NCBI GenBank assembly: GCA_000507305.1
Contig: DF239216.1
Location: forward strand, 211,921 to 275,920
Source of the DNA: Breviolum minutum Mf 1.05b.01
Lineage: Eukaryota; Sar; Dinophyceae; Suessiales; Symbiodiniaceae
Length of the DNA: 64,000 nucleotides
Reading direction: 5' to 3'
This document shows positions 25,201 to 36,650 of the stretch, piece by piece (position 1 is the stretch's first letter; every line of letters begins with the position of its first letter). Under the pieces are notes generated by a model. The model was not told where the DNA came from and made no database searches. It was given only the letters and a program-made list of their open reading frames with translations. The position numbers and the translations under genes are program-made.

Positions 25201-28200
25201 TACCACCACCACTACAACCACTAGTGCTACCGGTTGCGATTCTGGAAATGCTTACCAATGTTTTCAGACCTATGAAGCAGCCAACGCTGCTGCTGCTGAC
25301 ACTGCTGCCACTTGTGCAGCCTTGCAGGCCTATGCTTCTTGTATCATCAACGTTGCCTGTTGTGAAAACACTGGCTCCAGACTTGGACTGCAAAACACCA
25401 TTGATGGTTTGGCATCGACTTGTACAGGGAGCAATGCTGTGACGGGTTGCCCCTCCACCTGAACGCCCCAGTAAGCAGGGCTGAAAGGTGCAGTCAGCAG
25501 GGCAGATACGCCAATTCTTGGAGCTTAGCGGTTTTACGGAGGGTGGTGTCATGTACCGTCCTTCGTACGTTTCCGCTGTACAAACTTGATATCCCAGTTT
25601 TCCTACTTCTCCACGCTGCCGTAGAGCAGCTAAAGAAGTTGTGGAGTATGTCGTACCAAATTTGGTACGCACCGTACTTTCCTTTTGCAACCAGAACTTG
25701 AGGACGAAACATGCTGAAGAAAACAATAAGTGTCTCGCATGNACATGAATGCGTTATAGATACATCTACACGCATGTTCATATTTGTGACGCTTGCAAGA
25801 TAGGAATAGATCATGATATTGTGATCAGCTTTGTATCACTGAAGCCTGGGAGATAAATCATGTCAAAATGCCAGGTTTTCCTTGCTCAAAATGAGGGTGT
25901 AGACAGTGTCATTTCCTTTGGTGGGCGTGGGGCCTCGGATTGAATCATGACATGACCAGCAGAGTCCTAGCTGTGTTTGATCCAAAGGCATGAAGAGAAG
26001 TTCACCGCCGGTGAGATTCAGTGGGCTGCTGTCTCAGGAAATCCGTGAGTGGATTGGAAGACGAGTCAGATAAGTTGTGTGTGAACTACAAGAATCATTG
26101 ATTCAACATCATTCATATCATTCAACAAAGTCAGGACATACGGTACAATATGATAATACAATGATACATATAATATATTATATAACCATTTTTTTTTCCG
26201 ACATGAGATGCCAATCCACCACACCTTTCTATTTCTTGTTTTTTTTCCTGAATCCGTTGCGTATACGTGCTTGGACTTGAGCCGTTGCGGTCAGTACGGG
26301 CGAGAGAAAATCAATGAGACGAGACGTGGCAGTAATCTAAGCGAAACCTGTAATGTTGGTGTAGGATGGTGTATGCCTCCATGACTAATAGAAAACACTT
26401 GCAGGCATGAACTACATGGCGGATACTGATACTCATATTGAAGCACACTGCATACAACTTGAGAAGGAGTTTCCAACACTTCATGTTTTGAAAGTGCCAC
26501 TGCATGGATGGTTTCAGCAGCAAAGTCATGCATTATGCATTATTTATAGTGTTTATAAACATAGCCTAAAGTGAGGTTTCACAAGGTTCAGAGCCTTGTT
26601 TGAATCATTCTAGCCAATTCATGACAGATTTTTCTGGATGGATTAAACCATCACATTCGCCATGGCTGAGCTGGAAGATGAAAGTTTGAAGCAACTTGTG
26701 TGTAAAGGATGGAAATATCACCACGCAACCTTTGATTTATACCTGAAACTGAGTGGCGTGTTGCTGTGCGAGGCTGCTGTCTCGCGTGTAGTCCTGCCAG
26801 AAATTAGACGCTTGATACAACTGGAGAAAAGTGATGATGAACTGCGGGTGCGAAAGGCAAACATTGATTTGTCCCACACAGGACTCACAGATTCAATTTT
26901 GAACACATTCCTAGGTGCCTGGCAAAGTTTGGGCATCTCCTGCTGTTCCTTGTGCTTGAGATTGCAACGGAATCGCCTTACAGGTGCATCCTTGCTGATG
27001 CTAGGGCAATTTGTTACAGCAGAGACGATTGGAACTTTAGAGGAGTTGCATGCAACACATCAGATGGGGCCAGAAAAGGTCACTCGCAGTTCAGTTTTGA
27101 GTTTCTTACGGAAGCTCTCCCAATCCAACAAATATCCCATTTGGGTGAAGCGACGTAGATGTTTTCGCCCAGTGCACCTGCGCTTGGGACGCTGTGGCAT
27201 CGAAAATCCAGAAGCCATTGCAGGGGAGCTGGAGAGACTTGTTTGCATTGGTGTGAATTTAACAGACACTCATAGAGATACGTCATAAATAATGACTCAT
27301 CATCTCGAAAGTTCAGTATGGTGTTTTTCTGAAATAGGATGCCGAATGTGAGACCATGTTTTTGATGTGAGTGCGTTTGTGTGTGTTTAGATGTTTGGAT
27401 TACAGAAAATGTATGAACATGTGTTTATAAGGCATTTCAATCCGAAGAGTTAAAAGACCAAATGCGAAGTCAGAGAAACACTCACTTTTAACTGAATGGC
27501 AATCCTGCCCTGATTTTCTCAGTTCACTGCAGAATTGAACTCACTTACATAATGCAACGGTTGATCCTTGGGAATTTCATTTTGTTGGTAATTCATGTTA
27601 ATTCAGATTCCGGTTTTGTTAAGTTTTGTCCCCTTGGTCAAACATTTTTGCAACTTGGACACTCAGGAAATATGGAGCTCGAATTTGCTTCGCAGATGAT
27701 CAGGGCTGTATCCGAGCAGCCTGCGCTTTGGCACGTCAAGGTGAAGGATGTCCTGTGGCGCATTTGTATGACTTTCGCAGCCAAGACTTCGATATGAGAC
27801 ATGATGGTCAACATGGTCAACCTGTTCAACCTTTAACAGCTACAGAGAAGCTGAAGGAAGCTGAGATAGAAGAGTCCCTGGGAGAGAAGGGAAAACTCTT
27901 CTTATGTGGGTCTTGTGAGCGATCACTTCCCATTGATATGTTTACACGATCCCAGTTTTCAAAGGCCAGTAAGGTGGATGAGGACCGGGGTCCAGTATCA
28001 CACCAAGTACGACGATGTAATGAATGTGTCACTCAGCCATGTTGTGCGTGTGGTCAGCTTCTTTCCTTAACAGCCTTTTCGGGGAGTCAGATGCTCCGAC
28101 CACAAGGCAGTCGTCGCTGTAGACCATGTACTCTTGACACTTGGTGGTGCGACAGGTGTTCCAAGCCGAAACCTACACATGAATTTTCCTCTTTTCAAGC

Positions 28201-31200
28201 CCGGAAGGGCAAGCAAATCTCGAAGGTTTGTCAAGAGTGCGAGAAGAGCAATCCTTACTTTGATCGGCGCCATGTTCTTTGTGCCATTTTCAGTGGCAGA
28301 TACGCAGCTCCACCATCACGTGTGCCAGCCTTTTCCAAAGAAATATTGATGTTGATTTTGAGTTTTGCAAGAGAGTCTCGTTTCATCACCATCACTGGAG
28401 CAGGTTACAGTTGCAGTTTGTGTAACAAGACAAAATCCTTTCTGGGCAGCGGTGGGGATGCTGTGGAACGACATCTTCGAACATCCCAAATGCATGCGAA
28501 ACGACTCAAAAGCTTAGAGGCTGGACACTTAGTGGAAGTTGCAATGACAGGATTAGATGCCGAACGTTTCCGCGATGGTCTCGGACTTCGTGGAGCTTTT
28601 TGTGGAACCGATCAGGTGAAGGAAGCATCCAGTTTGATTGATATTTGGAGTGTTGATGCTGATATGAAGATCTTAGTACCAATTCTGAAGCACGTGGGAT
28701 GTCGAGAATCTGAGTCTGGGCAACTTCGATGGGCATCTCCTGAGCAATTGGAGAAGGCCTTTGCCTTGATTGAAGCGTCCATGCATGGTTCGGTCTTTGA
28801 GGGTGACTTTTTCGCAAGTGCTTCAATGCAAGATGTCGCTGAAGCAGAGGAAAGAGCACTGGAACAGAAACGAACAAAGGTGAACATGCTGTGTCATCCA
28901 AGTATGGGAGACTCAGATGTGGAAGAAGATGAAGAGACCATTGCGCTTCGGCGTTTCTTGGCAAGATAGGCCTTTGTCCCTGTGGATCCAAGGAAGCTGT
29001 GAAGTCATGTGAAATCGGCGTGCCTGTGAGAAAAAAGGATCTTTTAGAATGCCCATGACATAAGTGTCTTGGGATGTAGATCCTCGACTTTCATGGTCCA
29101 TCCTTTACTCATCCTTTTTGCAAAGTGTACAAGCCCTTGCTGTGATGTTCGTTTGCTTGCTGTGCAGCCTGCTGCAGTTGTAGATGAATTTTATTGTCTG
29201 AATTCCGGAGTGTAGGGCAGATCATGATTGCCTTGAGGTCCCCGTCGCGATGTCGGAGCTGGGCTACTGGCAGGACAGTTGAGTAGTCACGAAAGTCAGT
29301 GTGACGGTGAAGTCGCTAGTGGAGAGTGAATGAAAGTGGCATAAATTCATTATAAATTCATATACGGTAAATTCAAGATCATGTACTGTAGGAGATTATT
29401 CATATCGGCCGTACTACAATGGAGAAGTTGATTGTGATTCGACTTTTGCTTTGAGGATTAGCTATTAAGGATGAGAAACATAGCAGTAGCAGGAAGTGGG
29501 AGGATAGCAACCAGAAGTATTTTTTTCTATTCAGTCAATTTGGGTTCAACAACTATGGAACTTGCATCGTGTACAGGTGAAGTTGAAGAATGTGAAGATT
29601 GGTGATCAGGTCCAACATTTGCGATGTTTATCGATGTTTCACTTGTTTGCTGCTGTTAAATCATGTTAAATCATGCAAGTCCTCTAAGTGCTGCAAGATG
29701 TTGTTTAGTTTAATTGTTTGTTGTTTGTTGGATCGCTCTTTTGGACGTCAATAGCTGATGCAGTTTTGGTGGCATTACTTTGGTAGAAATTGGGATGTAA
29801 CCCCAAACCCACATTTGGGGATTTAGCCAATAGTTAGCACAAGGATATCAACAATATAGTGCCTATTATAGGTCCGGTGGGGTTAAGATTAAAGGTCAGG
29901 AGAGTTTTTCCATGATACTTGCCAATTTATCAGACCCAGCAAGTATGTCAATAATATTCCATGTCCTTTCTAGGTCAGGCTTCCAATGATCTATCATGAT
30001 CAATCATGATCTATCCGCATTCCTTTGTTCACTTTCACCTTTTGAAACCGGTTGCCAAAATCTCTGGGGATTCCAACAGCAGTGTAGGTGGTAGAGGAAT
30101 GTCAAGATGGAAGTTGCCGGGCAATCTTAGATACTGGCACCTCTTTGCATGGAAGCTCAGGTCTAAGGTTAGGGTCGATCGCATCGTTTTTGATCAGACT
30201 TGGATGGGTTTACGCAGCGTTCCGGAGCAATTTTTATGTTGCAGGTTGTTTTGGTATGTTGACAATTTGAGGCAAAGGATTACTTCTGATTTAAGACTCT
30301 ACAGTTAAAGGGGTTTCTTCAATATTATGGTTATAGTAAAGGATAGTAAAGGGTTATAGAATGTTATAGATGGGATGAGATGGGTATAGTCATATGCATG
30401 GTGATGATCATGATGGTGATGGTGATGATGCTAGCATGTGTAATTTGTTCCTTTGTTGGCCTTATTGCTGAGTGTGGTTCAATCACAACTAAGGCTGGGA
30501 GTTCCACGACAGGCAGATTCACGTCATTGGAAAGTATTGCGGATGTGCCGCGAATGATGGTAACAGACGAGATTCGAGACACTCAAAGATCCTGCAAGAA
30601 GTTGTGTCTTTGGGATCCCCGGCCATGACTTGAAATGGAATGCTTCTTCAACTGTGACAGGTGGTCCGGTCTATGCACCGCATGTTGGCCAGACCTGTTC
30701 CAGAGGATGGGCATTTCACGGAGTCGGTGCCTGTGGAACAATGCTGTGGGGAACAATTTGCCCAGCATCTTAGCGATGACTATGCTACATAGAATATAAT
30801 GCTGAAACTAGACACTAGACTAGACAAAGTTGTTGATACGGTGTTTTGTTAAGGCTCCATTTATGATGTCTTTTGTGAGTGATCCACTTCTTGACGGACA
30901 AAACCACTTGGCCGGAGCGATATCAGTCACAAGTCTCCAGATGTCTCCGGCTCGCAGACTCTACTGCCCAGGAGATATCTCATCAACCTGGGATTGATTG
31001 CAGGAGGTTTGGGACATTTGAGACATGTTGAAACATAATTCTGCGCCAGTGTTGTCAACTTCAACGTGACTGCAAGGCTGCCAGGTCTCCAATTGGACTT
31101 TGTGATGGATGATGCGGCAGAGATCCAAGATCGCAAGTTTCTCCATTTGTCCATGTTTCCCAAGTCCAGAAGTTCACGGCAAACTCGATAAAATTTGGAC

Positions 31201-32484
31201 AGACGGGTGCACACATTTTTCGTCTATATAAATTCTGTTCAGTGTTTCATTCCCAAATTCCCTGAGTCTGCAAGAAAGCGCACAAGCATGTTCCAGCAGG
31301 GTGTGTGTGCAATCTGATGAAAGGAAATGCGCCTCAAGACACCTGTCGTTTCATTTCTTAACGGATACCCTTCACAGGGTTGCTAATGTTATGCTAAGAT
31401 GTTCTAAGGTCATGAGCCTGTCTCCAGAGGACTACTCCAGGCACCAATGTCCAGGTGGATTTCCATAAGAAACGAGCTGTCCAGATTCTGAGATGTCAGG
31501 CCCTTGCCCTTCAACATGACAATGCCCAATCAAGACAAGTGGAGGCCAGATGGTTTCAAGTTTGACAAATTGATGTGAGAATGCCCTACATGTACCAATT
31601 GAGCCGTGCTCCAAGGATCGTAACAAGTTATTCTTTATTAGCAGTATGCAAGATGCTGGAACAAAAAGCAAAGATTGAAAGAAAAGACAGAGAAAGGAAG
31701 ATGTGGTAGGGAGAAAGCATATTTAATGTCATATTTACTTATATATCATATATGTTCACAATCTTATGTATACAATAAGATCATTTTACATCAAATTATG
31801 TTACATATATTTTACAAAAGCAAAGAGATGCATTCAGCATGAATCAACGAATCAGGCTTTTTTGCCGATCCTTGCTGCTCCCTGTGGAGATGGCCGAGCC
31901 TTTGGGCCCTAAGGTTGGCACAACCAGAAGATGATAGCAGTTGGGTGTTAGTTTCACAAAAACACCCTGGAAAATTCATATGGAACCCAAAGATATGGAG
32001 GTTTGGTTCAAATTTCAAATGACTTTCCTTTTCATGTTTGGGTGATTTTTTTAGCTTCCATTGATTTTCAGGGGGGGTTCACGTATCGTCGTTTGAACCG
32101 TTGTTTGCCGAGAGTCGAAGGCCTAAAAAATTTCCACATCTTGGGGGACAAATTGTTCCCGTGATGTGGATGGATTTTTGTTCGCGTTCCTGTGTCGTCA
32201 GGTCTTTATTTGGGGTGAACCCGTCCTGAGGAGGCTGGAAAAGTCATTGTGAATTCTAGTTTCATGAGCAACGAATTCATGACTTGGGGATCATGAAAAT
32301 GTTCATCAAATCATCGTTGCAAGGGTGACTCCATAGGATTTGATGGATGTCATTGGAGAAATCCATTGAGAACTTGTTCCTGTGGGGTTTTAGGTACTAC
32401 ACCATCTACGATTTGGCCAACAAGAGAATTGGTTTGGCACTGGCGCGACAGCCCGTTGGACAGGCTGGGTACATTTTCTGGTGA
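22203..32484 (+). CDS. Pepsin-family aspartic protease, 24 traced exons
   Basis: Predicted A1-family aspartic endopeptidase. Exons: 22203-22253, 22315-22365, 22567-22616, 22707-22738, 22976-23034, 23207-23263, 23349-23399, 23532-23565, 24057-24088, 24286-24309, 24387-24450, 24628-24692, 25875-25924, 25988-26030 (or 26027), 29238-29273, 29577-29609, 30088-30146, 30494-30512, 30661-30710, 31077-31128, 31409-31440, 31856-31913, 32202-32230 and 32394-32484 (TGA 32482-32484). Total 1122-1125 nt, in phase throughout. First catalytic block TVVFDTGSGHLILPS is followed by CSSPACAKHKRY; then FDFDGVLGLGL, PEFSFFGQM, SELGYWQ, the second catalytic block AILDTGTSLLGVPRQ, and the C-terminal VFIWGEPVLRYYTIYD. 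Donors: 6 GT, 10 GC, 6 GA, one GT/GC ambiguous; every acceptor is AG/G. Signal peptide and start exon not found; a Ser/Pro/Ala-rich frame at 32540-32620 could be a spliced C-terminal extension. Introns 24693-25874 and 26031-29237 contain other genes. Confidence 0.9.
25064..25462 (+). CDS. Secreted/lipoprotein-like protein with Thr linker and Cys-rich domain (132 aa)
   Basis: Intronless frame starting MIFTKLISALFLASVG, a typical signal peptide, then GCGGTEEEAP, a run of about 15 threonines (25179-25225, ACN codons with two-codon periodicity), and a compact Ala/Cys-rich domain (CDSGNAYQC, CAALQAYASCI, ACCENTGS, CTGSNAVTGC) with eight or more cysteines suited to disulfides. The upstream ATG at 24932 would add 44 residues without a signal peptide, so 25064 is preferred. 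Likely an extracellular or cell-surface protein with an O-glycosylated linker; function unknown. It lies wholly inside the 1182-nt protease intron 24693-25874, same strand, and lacks introns, so retroposition is possible. Confidence 0.7.
   Translation: MIFTKLISALFLASVGIVLQGCGGTEEEAPVGGSTAATTTTTTTTTTTTTTTTSATGCDSGNAYQCFQTYEAANAAAADTAATCAALQAYASCIINVACCENTGSRLGLQNTIDGLASTCTGSNAVTGCPST
26662..28969 (+). CDS. LRR protein with three Stc1-like zinc modules and a C2H2 finger (624 aa)
   Basis: Exons 26662-27233 and 27667-28969 (TAG stop), joined across a GA...AG/G intron; 572 + 1303 nt make exactly 625 codons. N-terminal half: leucine-rich-repeat-like segments (IDLSHTGLTD, LRLQRNRLTGASLLML, VHLRLGRCGIENPEAI) then ICFADDQGCIRAACA...CPVAHLYDF. 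From about residue 271: three CxxC...CxxC modules (CGSCERSLPIDMF...CNEC; CCACGQLLSLTAFSGSQ...CRPC; CDRCSKPKPTHEFSSFQ...CQEC) resembling Stc1-type zinc domains, then a C2H2-like finger near residue 440 (CSLCNKT...HLRTSQMHAKRL) and an acidic tail (DSDVEEDEE). Probable nucleic-acid or protein-interaction factor; role inferred only from domains. It lies entirely in the protease intron 26031-29237, same strand. Confidence 0.85.
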
Positions 32485-32499
32485 AAAAAAACACCCGGA

Positions 32500-33720
32500 G
32501 GCTCGGTGTCAAAAAGAAATGGCTGTCCTGGACCTGGAGGTATCTTCACCTGCCAGCGTGGGTGCTCCCCCAGCAGGATCATTGTTGTCAGGTGAGGCAA
32601 CCTTAAATGGCACGACTTGAGTCCGTTGAAATATGTCGAAAACTGAAGCGGAGAAATGGGCATTGGATGAGAATTATTGGATTTGCGTTGTATAAAGACA
32701 ACAGAAAGACCTTTTGAATCTTTTGACCAAAGTGGAGCTGAATTTGCAACTAGCATAGGGGCATAGACTCTGTTAGGTTTTGATCGTGTAAAGACAGCTT
32801 TGCACACTGCAGGATCGCCGCTGTTTGGGTCACTCAGAACTGATGCACAATGATGCTGACAGCGATTCTATTTTGGACAGGGACAATTCATTTAAAGTAC
32901 ATACTACAGGTATGCTACGTTAGCATTGTTCCAATGACTGTATGCGTACAGTATGCACCCGTAATGTTTTGACAAAAGCGTCCACTGCTTTTGCTAAGGG
33001 CGCCTTTGACGACAGAGGCACAGTGACACTACAGCTTTTTCGGAAAGGGCACAAGTGCTTGGCGGGATGCGCTAATTTGCAGAAGTATCTTGAATTGCTA
33101 AACAGCATGGTTTGAAGACAATCAGCTGTTGAACTTTGGCCAACATGTTTTAAGCCCTTTGGCCAACATGTTTTAAGCCCCCTGGGTTCCTTTTGGACAC
33201 ATCAGATGTACAGTAATATGAAGTGGACAGAAACACCACTGAGTAGTTCTTCCGTGTTTTGGAATACGTATTGAGTCACATGTTGCCTTATTTGAAACCC
33301 CGGATTTGGCCGTCAACATGGGAGGTAACTACTTAGCACTATGGCAGCAGGGCATTGAGGCTGGTGGACATTGACCTGACCAAACAATCGGGTAAGATGC
33401 CTTTGCAACACAGAAAGCAATTTGAAAAAATCCGGAAGATCAGCGTTCATTTTGTCTTCCCCAGCTTGAAGATAGTGTTTTACATGTGATGCTGCAGATG
33501 ATGCAACTTGCAACTTGCAACAAGTTGGCCCTGTCGCCAGTTGTACACGCTCCGCCCGACTTCGACAACCACATCCTCCAAGAGCGATGTGGATTACAAA
33601 AAAGGCGGCGCAGCGAACATATTCGAACAGAATATGATTAAACTATCAAAAAGCAATCAGCAGTCAGTGTAGTTACAGTGTGAAGGAATGCAAAAGACTT
33701 AGCTTGGACAAGAGTCCAGA
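32500..33720. other. Region between protease and next exons, mostly unassigned
   Basis: Holds a possible protease C-terminal extension (32540-32620, EVSSPASVGAPPAGS) and an exact 23-bp tandem duplication at 33135-33180 (TTTGGCCAACATGTTTTAAG...). No other gene could be supported on either strand. Confidence 0.4.
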
Positions 33721-34385
33721 ATCTTGGAGTGTTTGGAACTCCAGCCTTATTTTCAAGCAAAGCAGTTGTTGGTTGAAAAGATAACGCAGCGTTTGACAAA
33801 GATTCCCAAACCTGTAGCATTTGGTTCAGCAATGCAAGATTATTTGGTTTTAGAACCTGCAGACAAGCAAGAAATGTTCCCCAAGAACAAACTGCGGCAA
33901 AGGCCAGTAATTTGGATGAGTGAAATGGAAAAAATCACATGCAACGACATCCATGGTGACCTTCCATTGGCGATAAAGACCTCAGGCATTATGATGGAAA
34001 TATCCACTTTACATCTTTGTGTGTTGGAGTCGACTTCGGCACGGGCCCTGCCGCACTGCCCGTCATGGAGTCTCCCGGCGGTTCCGAGCATGCGGCATGG
34101 GATTGCAGCTCAGTCCCTTCAAGGGTGGCACATTTGGTCAGACATTGGATGAAGCATTTGGAGGGTGACTCCAAGGCTTGATGGTTTTGATGATCTCTGA
34201 CATTAGATACAATGTATGACATACATAGCTATTCTATACCTGTAGGATCTGTAGGATCTGTAGGAGATAATATGGAAATGCTGCTTTTGACGGAAACCCT
34301 GAACACTACATCACAATCCAGTTGTCCATAGCATCCCCATGATTATGATTGATTGTGACAGTTATGATGAATCATCAAGTTTCAG

Positions 34386-34594
34386 GTCAACACAACACGT
34401 TCAAAACAAAATTCAGAAGTTTCATCTTTGGGGACCTTGGTGCCTTGAGATGTCAGGGTGATGAGTGCTTGGAAGCAATGAGCACCTTGCTTAAAGTGCC
34501 TTCAATTGCCTTGATGCTGCCTGGCCCCCTCACCGATGACATTAAACATGCCTTGGAGAAAATATCAGATTCAGGAGTCTTGGCAGAGATTTGA
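34386..34594 (+). CDS. Candidate terminal coding exon, unknown protein
   Basis: After a TTTCAG/G acceptor the frame reads QHNTFKTKFRSFIFG ... STLLKVPSIALMLPGPL ... ALEKISDSGVLAEI and stops at 34592-34594. Composition is normal for a helical protein. An earlier protein-like stretch on the same strand lies at 33724-34150. No family recognised. Confidence 0.45.
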
Positions 34595-35159
34595 CTACGG
34601 TAAAGTGTGCAAGAGACTTTGTGAATCAGCCCCTCAAGATATTAGGAGGTTTATTGATGATGTACTGGTATCATACGAATGATATCTTAAAAAACAATGA
34701 CCATCCTTTGATAGCCATCATATTGCTTGACTATTTTGTTCCAATCTTCTGCTTTTTTTCGTGCAGGAATTGAATTGCTGGCGGCCGCTGAAACCGCCTT
34801 GTGGGACATGCCTCGCTTGCTGTTTGTCCTCAAATTGAGAGAGGCCGGGAGTTGTGGCAGTTGTTTATTCAATATATATTTGGATCTACCCCCCCTGTAA
34901 CAGTGGCAAAAAAAGGGATTATACCAGCATAGACCCCAGGTAGCAAAAAACAATTTTTGTTTTATCAATGTAGAGGACAGTGTAACGTTTGCAAGAAACT
35001 CAAAATGCGCAAACAAATGCACAAAAACACCAGGCAGTCTTATATATCTTGTATTGTTTTGATCCGGCCATTCTCAAATGCACACGCTTCCCTCACCACT
35101 GGCAGCAATGTGTCCGAATGATTCCGAATGTAGATGGACGTCTTTCCACTAAAGTTGAA

Positions 35160-35540
35160 CACCACCCATGGCACCCTACCATAGCACCCTACCATGGCAC
35201 CCTACACAGCAATGGCGTGCAGAAAAAGCACCCACTGGCACCCTGCAATGGCACCAGGTCCACTCCCCCAATGGCACCAGGTCCACTCCCCCAAAGTTGG
35301 TCGTCACCCTCCCCCCCAACCATAGCACACTACAATGGCACCCTGCAATGGTCTCCAGCAATGGCACCACGTCCACTCCCCCAAAGTTGGTCGTCACGCT
35401 CCCCCCCCAACCATAGCACACTACTATGGCACCCTACGATGGCACCCAGCAATGGCACCACGTCCACTGCACCCTGCAATGGCACCCTGCTCCACGTCCA
35501 ATCCGCCAAAGTGGTTCGTCGCCCTGCCCCCCTATTGGAA
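35160..35540. repeat. C-rich tandem repeat, period about 100 bp
   Basis: Repeats of AATGGCACCACGTCCACTCC followed by CAAAGTTGGTCGTCAC and a poly-C run, with the CAAAGTTGG core recurring about 100 bp apart (near 35292 and 35392), plus shorter TGGCACCCTACNATGG units. The long open frames across it on both strands (for example 34989-36080) are low-complexity artefacts. Confidence 0.85.
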
Positions 35541-35569
35541 GTAAGAACCCCTATAGCTGGCGCTATTTG

Positions 35570-36650
35570 GGGAATGATACTGGAAAAAAAGATACGTTCC
35601 CTGGAAAAAAAACACGTGGCCTGGAAAAATTTACAACCCCTGGAAAAGAATTTAAGCTCCTTTGCTTGTGTGGTCCTCTGGTCCTCTGGTCCTGTGGTCC
35701 TCGTCCTGGGTTGTCTGGTCCTCTGGTCCTTTGGTCCTCTGGTCCTGTGGTCCTCTGCTGCTGGAGTCCTTTGGTCACTGTGGTCGTGTAGTGCTCTGGC
35801 CCTCTGGTCCAATGGTCCTTGGCAAACACGTGCAAAGAAATATGTAGGGATCAAAGAAGCTTGGAAGGAAGGAAAAGAAGAAGCGGGACAAAAAGCAAAT
35901 ACAGTTTTTCAAATAACAAATAGAACAAAAACCGCAAAGATAGTAGGTTTCCAAAAAAGAAATGGCGAAAAAGAAGCAGGACAAGAAGAAAACGCGAGTG
36001 TTGATCAAATAACAACAAAGACGCAAAACAAGGCCAAATATAGTATCGTTTTCACTCATAGTCTCATCATAGTCTCATAGTCTCAGACTGTCAAAGTGTC
36101 ATGTCTTTAGAACCATAGCATAATAGCGGCAAAATCTCACAGTATCATAGGGTCATAGTGCCATAGCGTGTTCCCTCTCTTTCCCTCATACTCTCATGCT
36201 CTCACACTTTAAGTTCACACTCTCATATTCTCGAATCATACCTTACACAGAAACGAAGAGCAACAAGTAGCAACAACACAGTTCATTCGGGGAAGAAAGG
36301 CTTCAGAAACGGGATGATACTGGAAAAAAATACGTTCCCTGGAAAAGTTCACGTGGCCTGGAAAAATTTACAGCCCCTGGAAAAAATAGGTCGGGAATAG
36401 CAGGAGTAGGAGAGATTTGTGAGCATAAGACACCACAAGTTTTCTGAACCTACGGCCCCAAAAATTCTACGAACTGCGAGCGAATCACGTAGCATGTTTT
36501 GGGAACGCAGCCCTCCCCCCCAACCCCCCCCTCCAGCCAGGTTTCGGTTGAGTGCTTATTTTTTTCCAGGGGCTTAAATTTTTTTCCAGGGGTTGGTGGG
36601 AGTGACCCCTAATTTTTTTCCAGGGGTTGTATTTTTTTTTCCAGGGCCTA
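35570..36650. mobile_element. Element-like region with opposed arrays of CCTGGAAAAAA motifs
   Basis: A block of four CTGGAAAAA motifs (35575-35655: TGATACTGGAAAAAAA...CGTGGCCTGGAAAAATTT) is duplicated almost exactly at 36313-36392. At 36555-36645 the same motif appears four times in reverse complement (TTTTTTTCCAGGGG). Direct copies on the left and inverted copies on the right suggest a foldback or subterminal-repeat DNA element of about 1.1 kb; no transposase is visible. Between them are A-rich and CTCATAGT-rich sequences. Confidence 0.55.
35663..35820. repeat. GGTCCTCT octamer tandem repeat
   Basis: Around fifteen tandem or near-tandem copies of GGTCCTNT, encoding meaningless GPLVLWS strings. 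It is sandwiched between two copies of the CCTGGAAAAAA block. Confidence 0.9.

Noticed and set aside
25103..25726. 207-codon minus-strand frame
   Set aside because: Shadow of the Thr/Cys-rich gene on the + strand, which has a signal peptide and patterned cysteines; the minus frame is Ser/Gly-rich only.
2767..25742. Single N bases at 2767, 20618 and 25742
   Set aside because: Assembly ambiguities, two of them at or beside repeats; not biological features.
26273..26290. CTTGAGCC resembling the reverse of the spliced leader
   Set aside because: Only eight bases match; expected by chance in 64 kb.
34989..36080. 363-codon frame with GPLVLWS and WHP repeats
   Set aside because: Entirely tandem low-complexity DNA; open in both strands.
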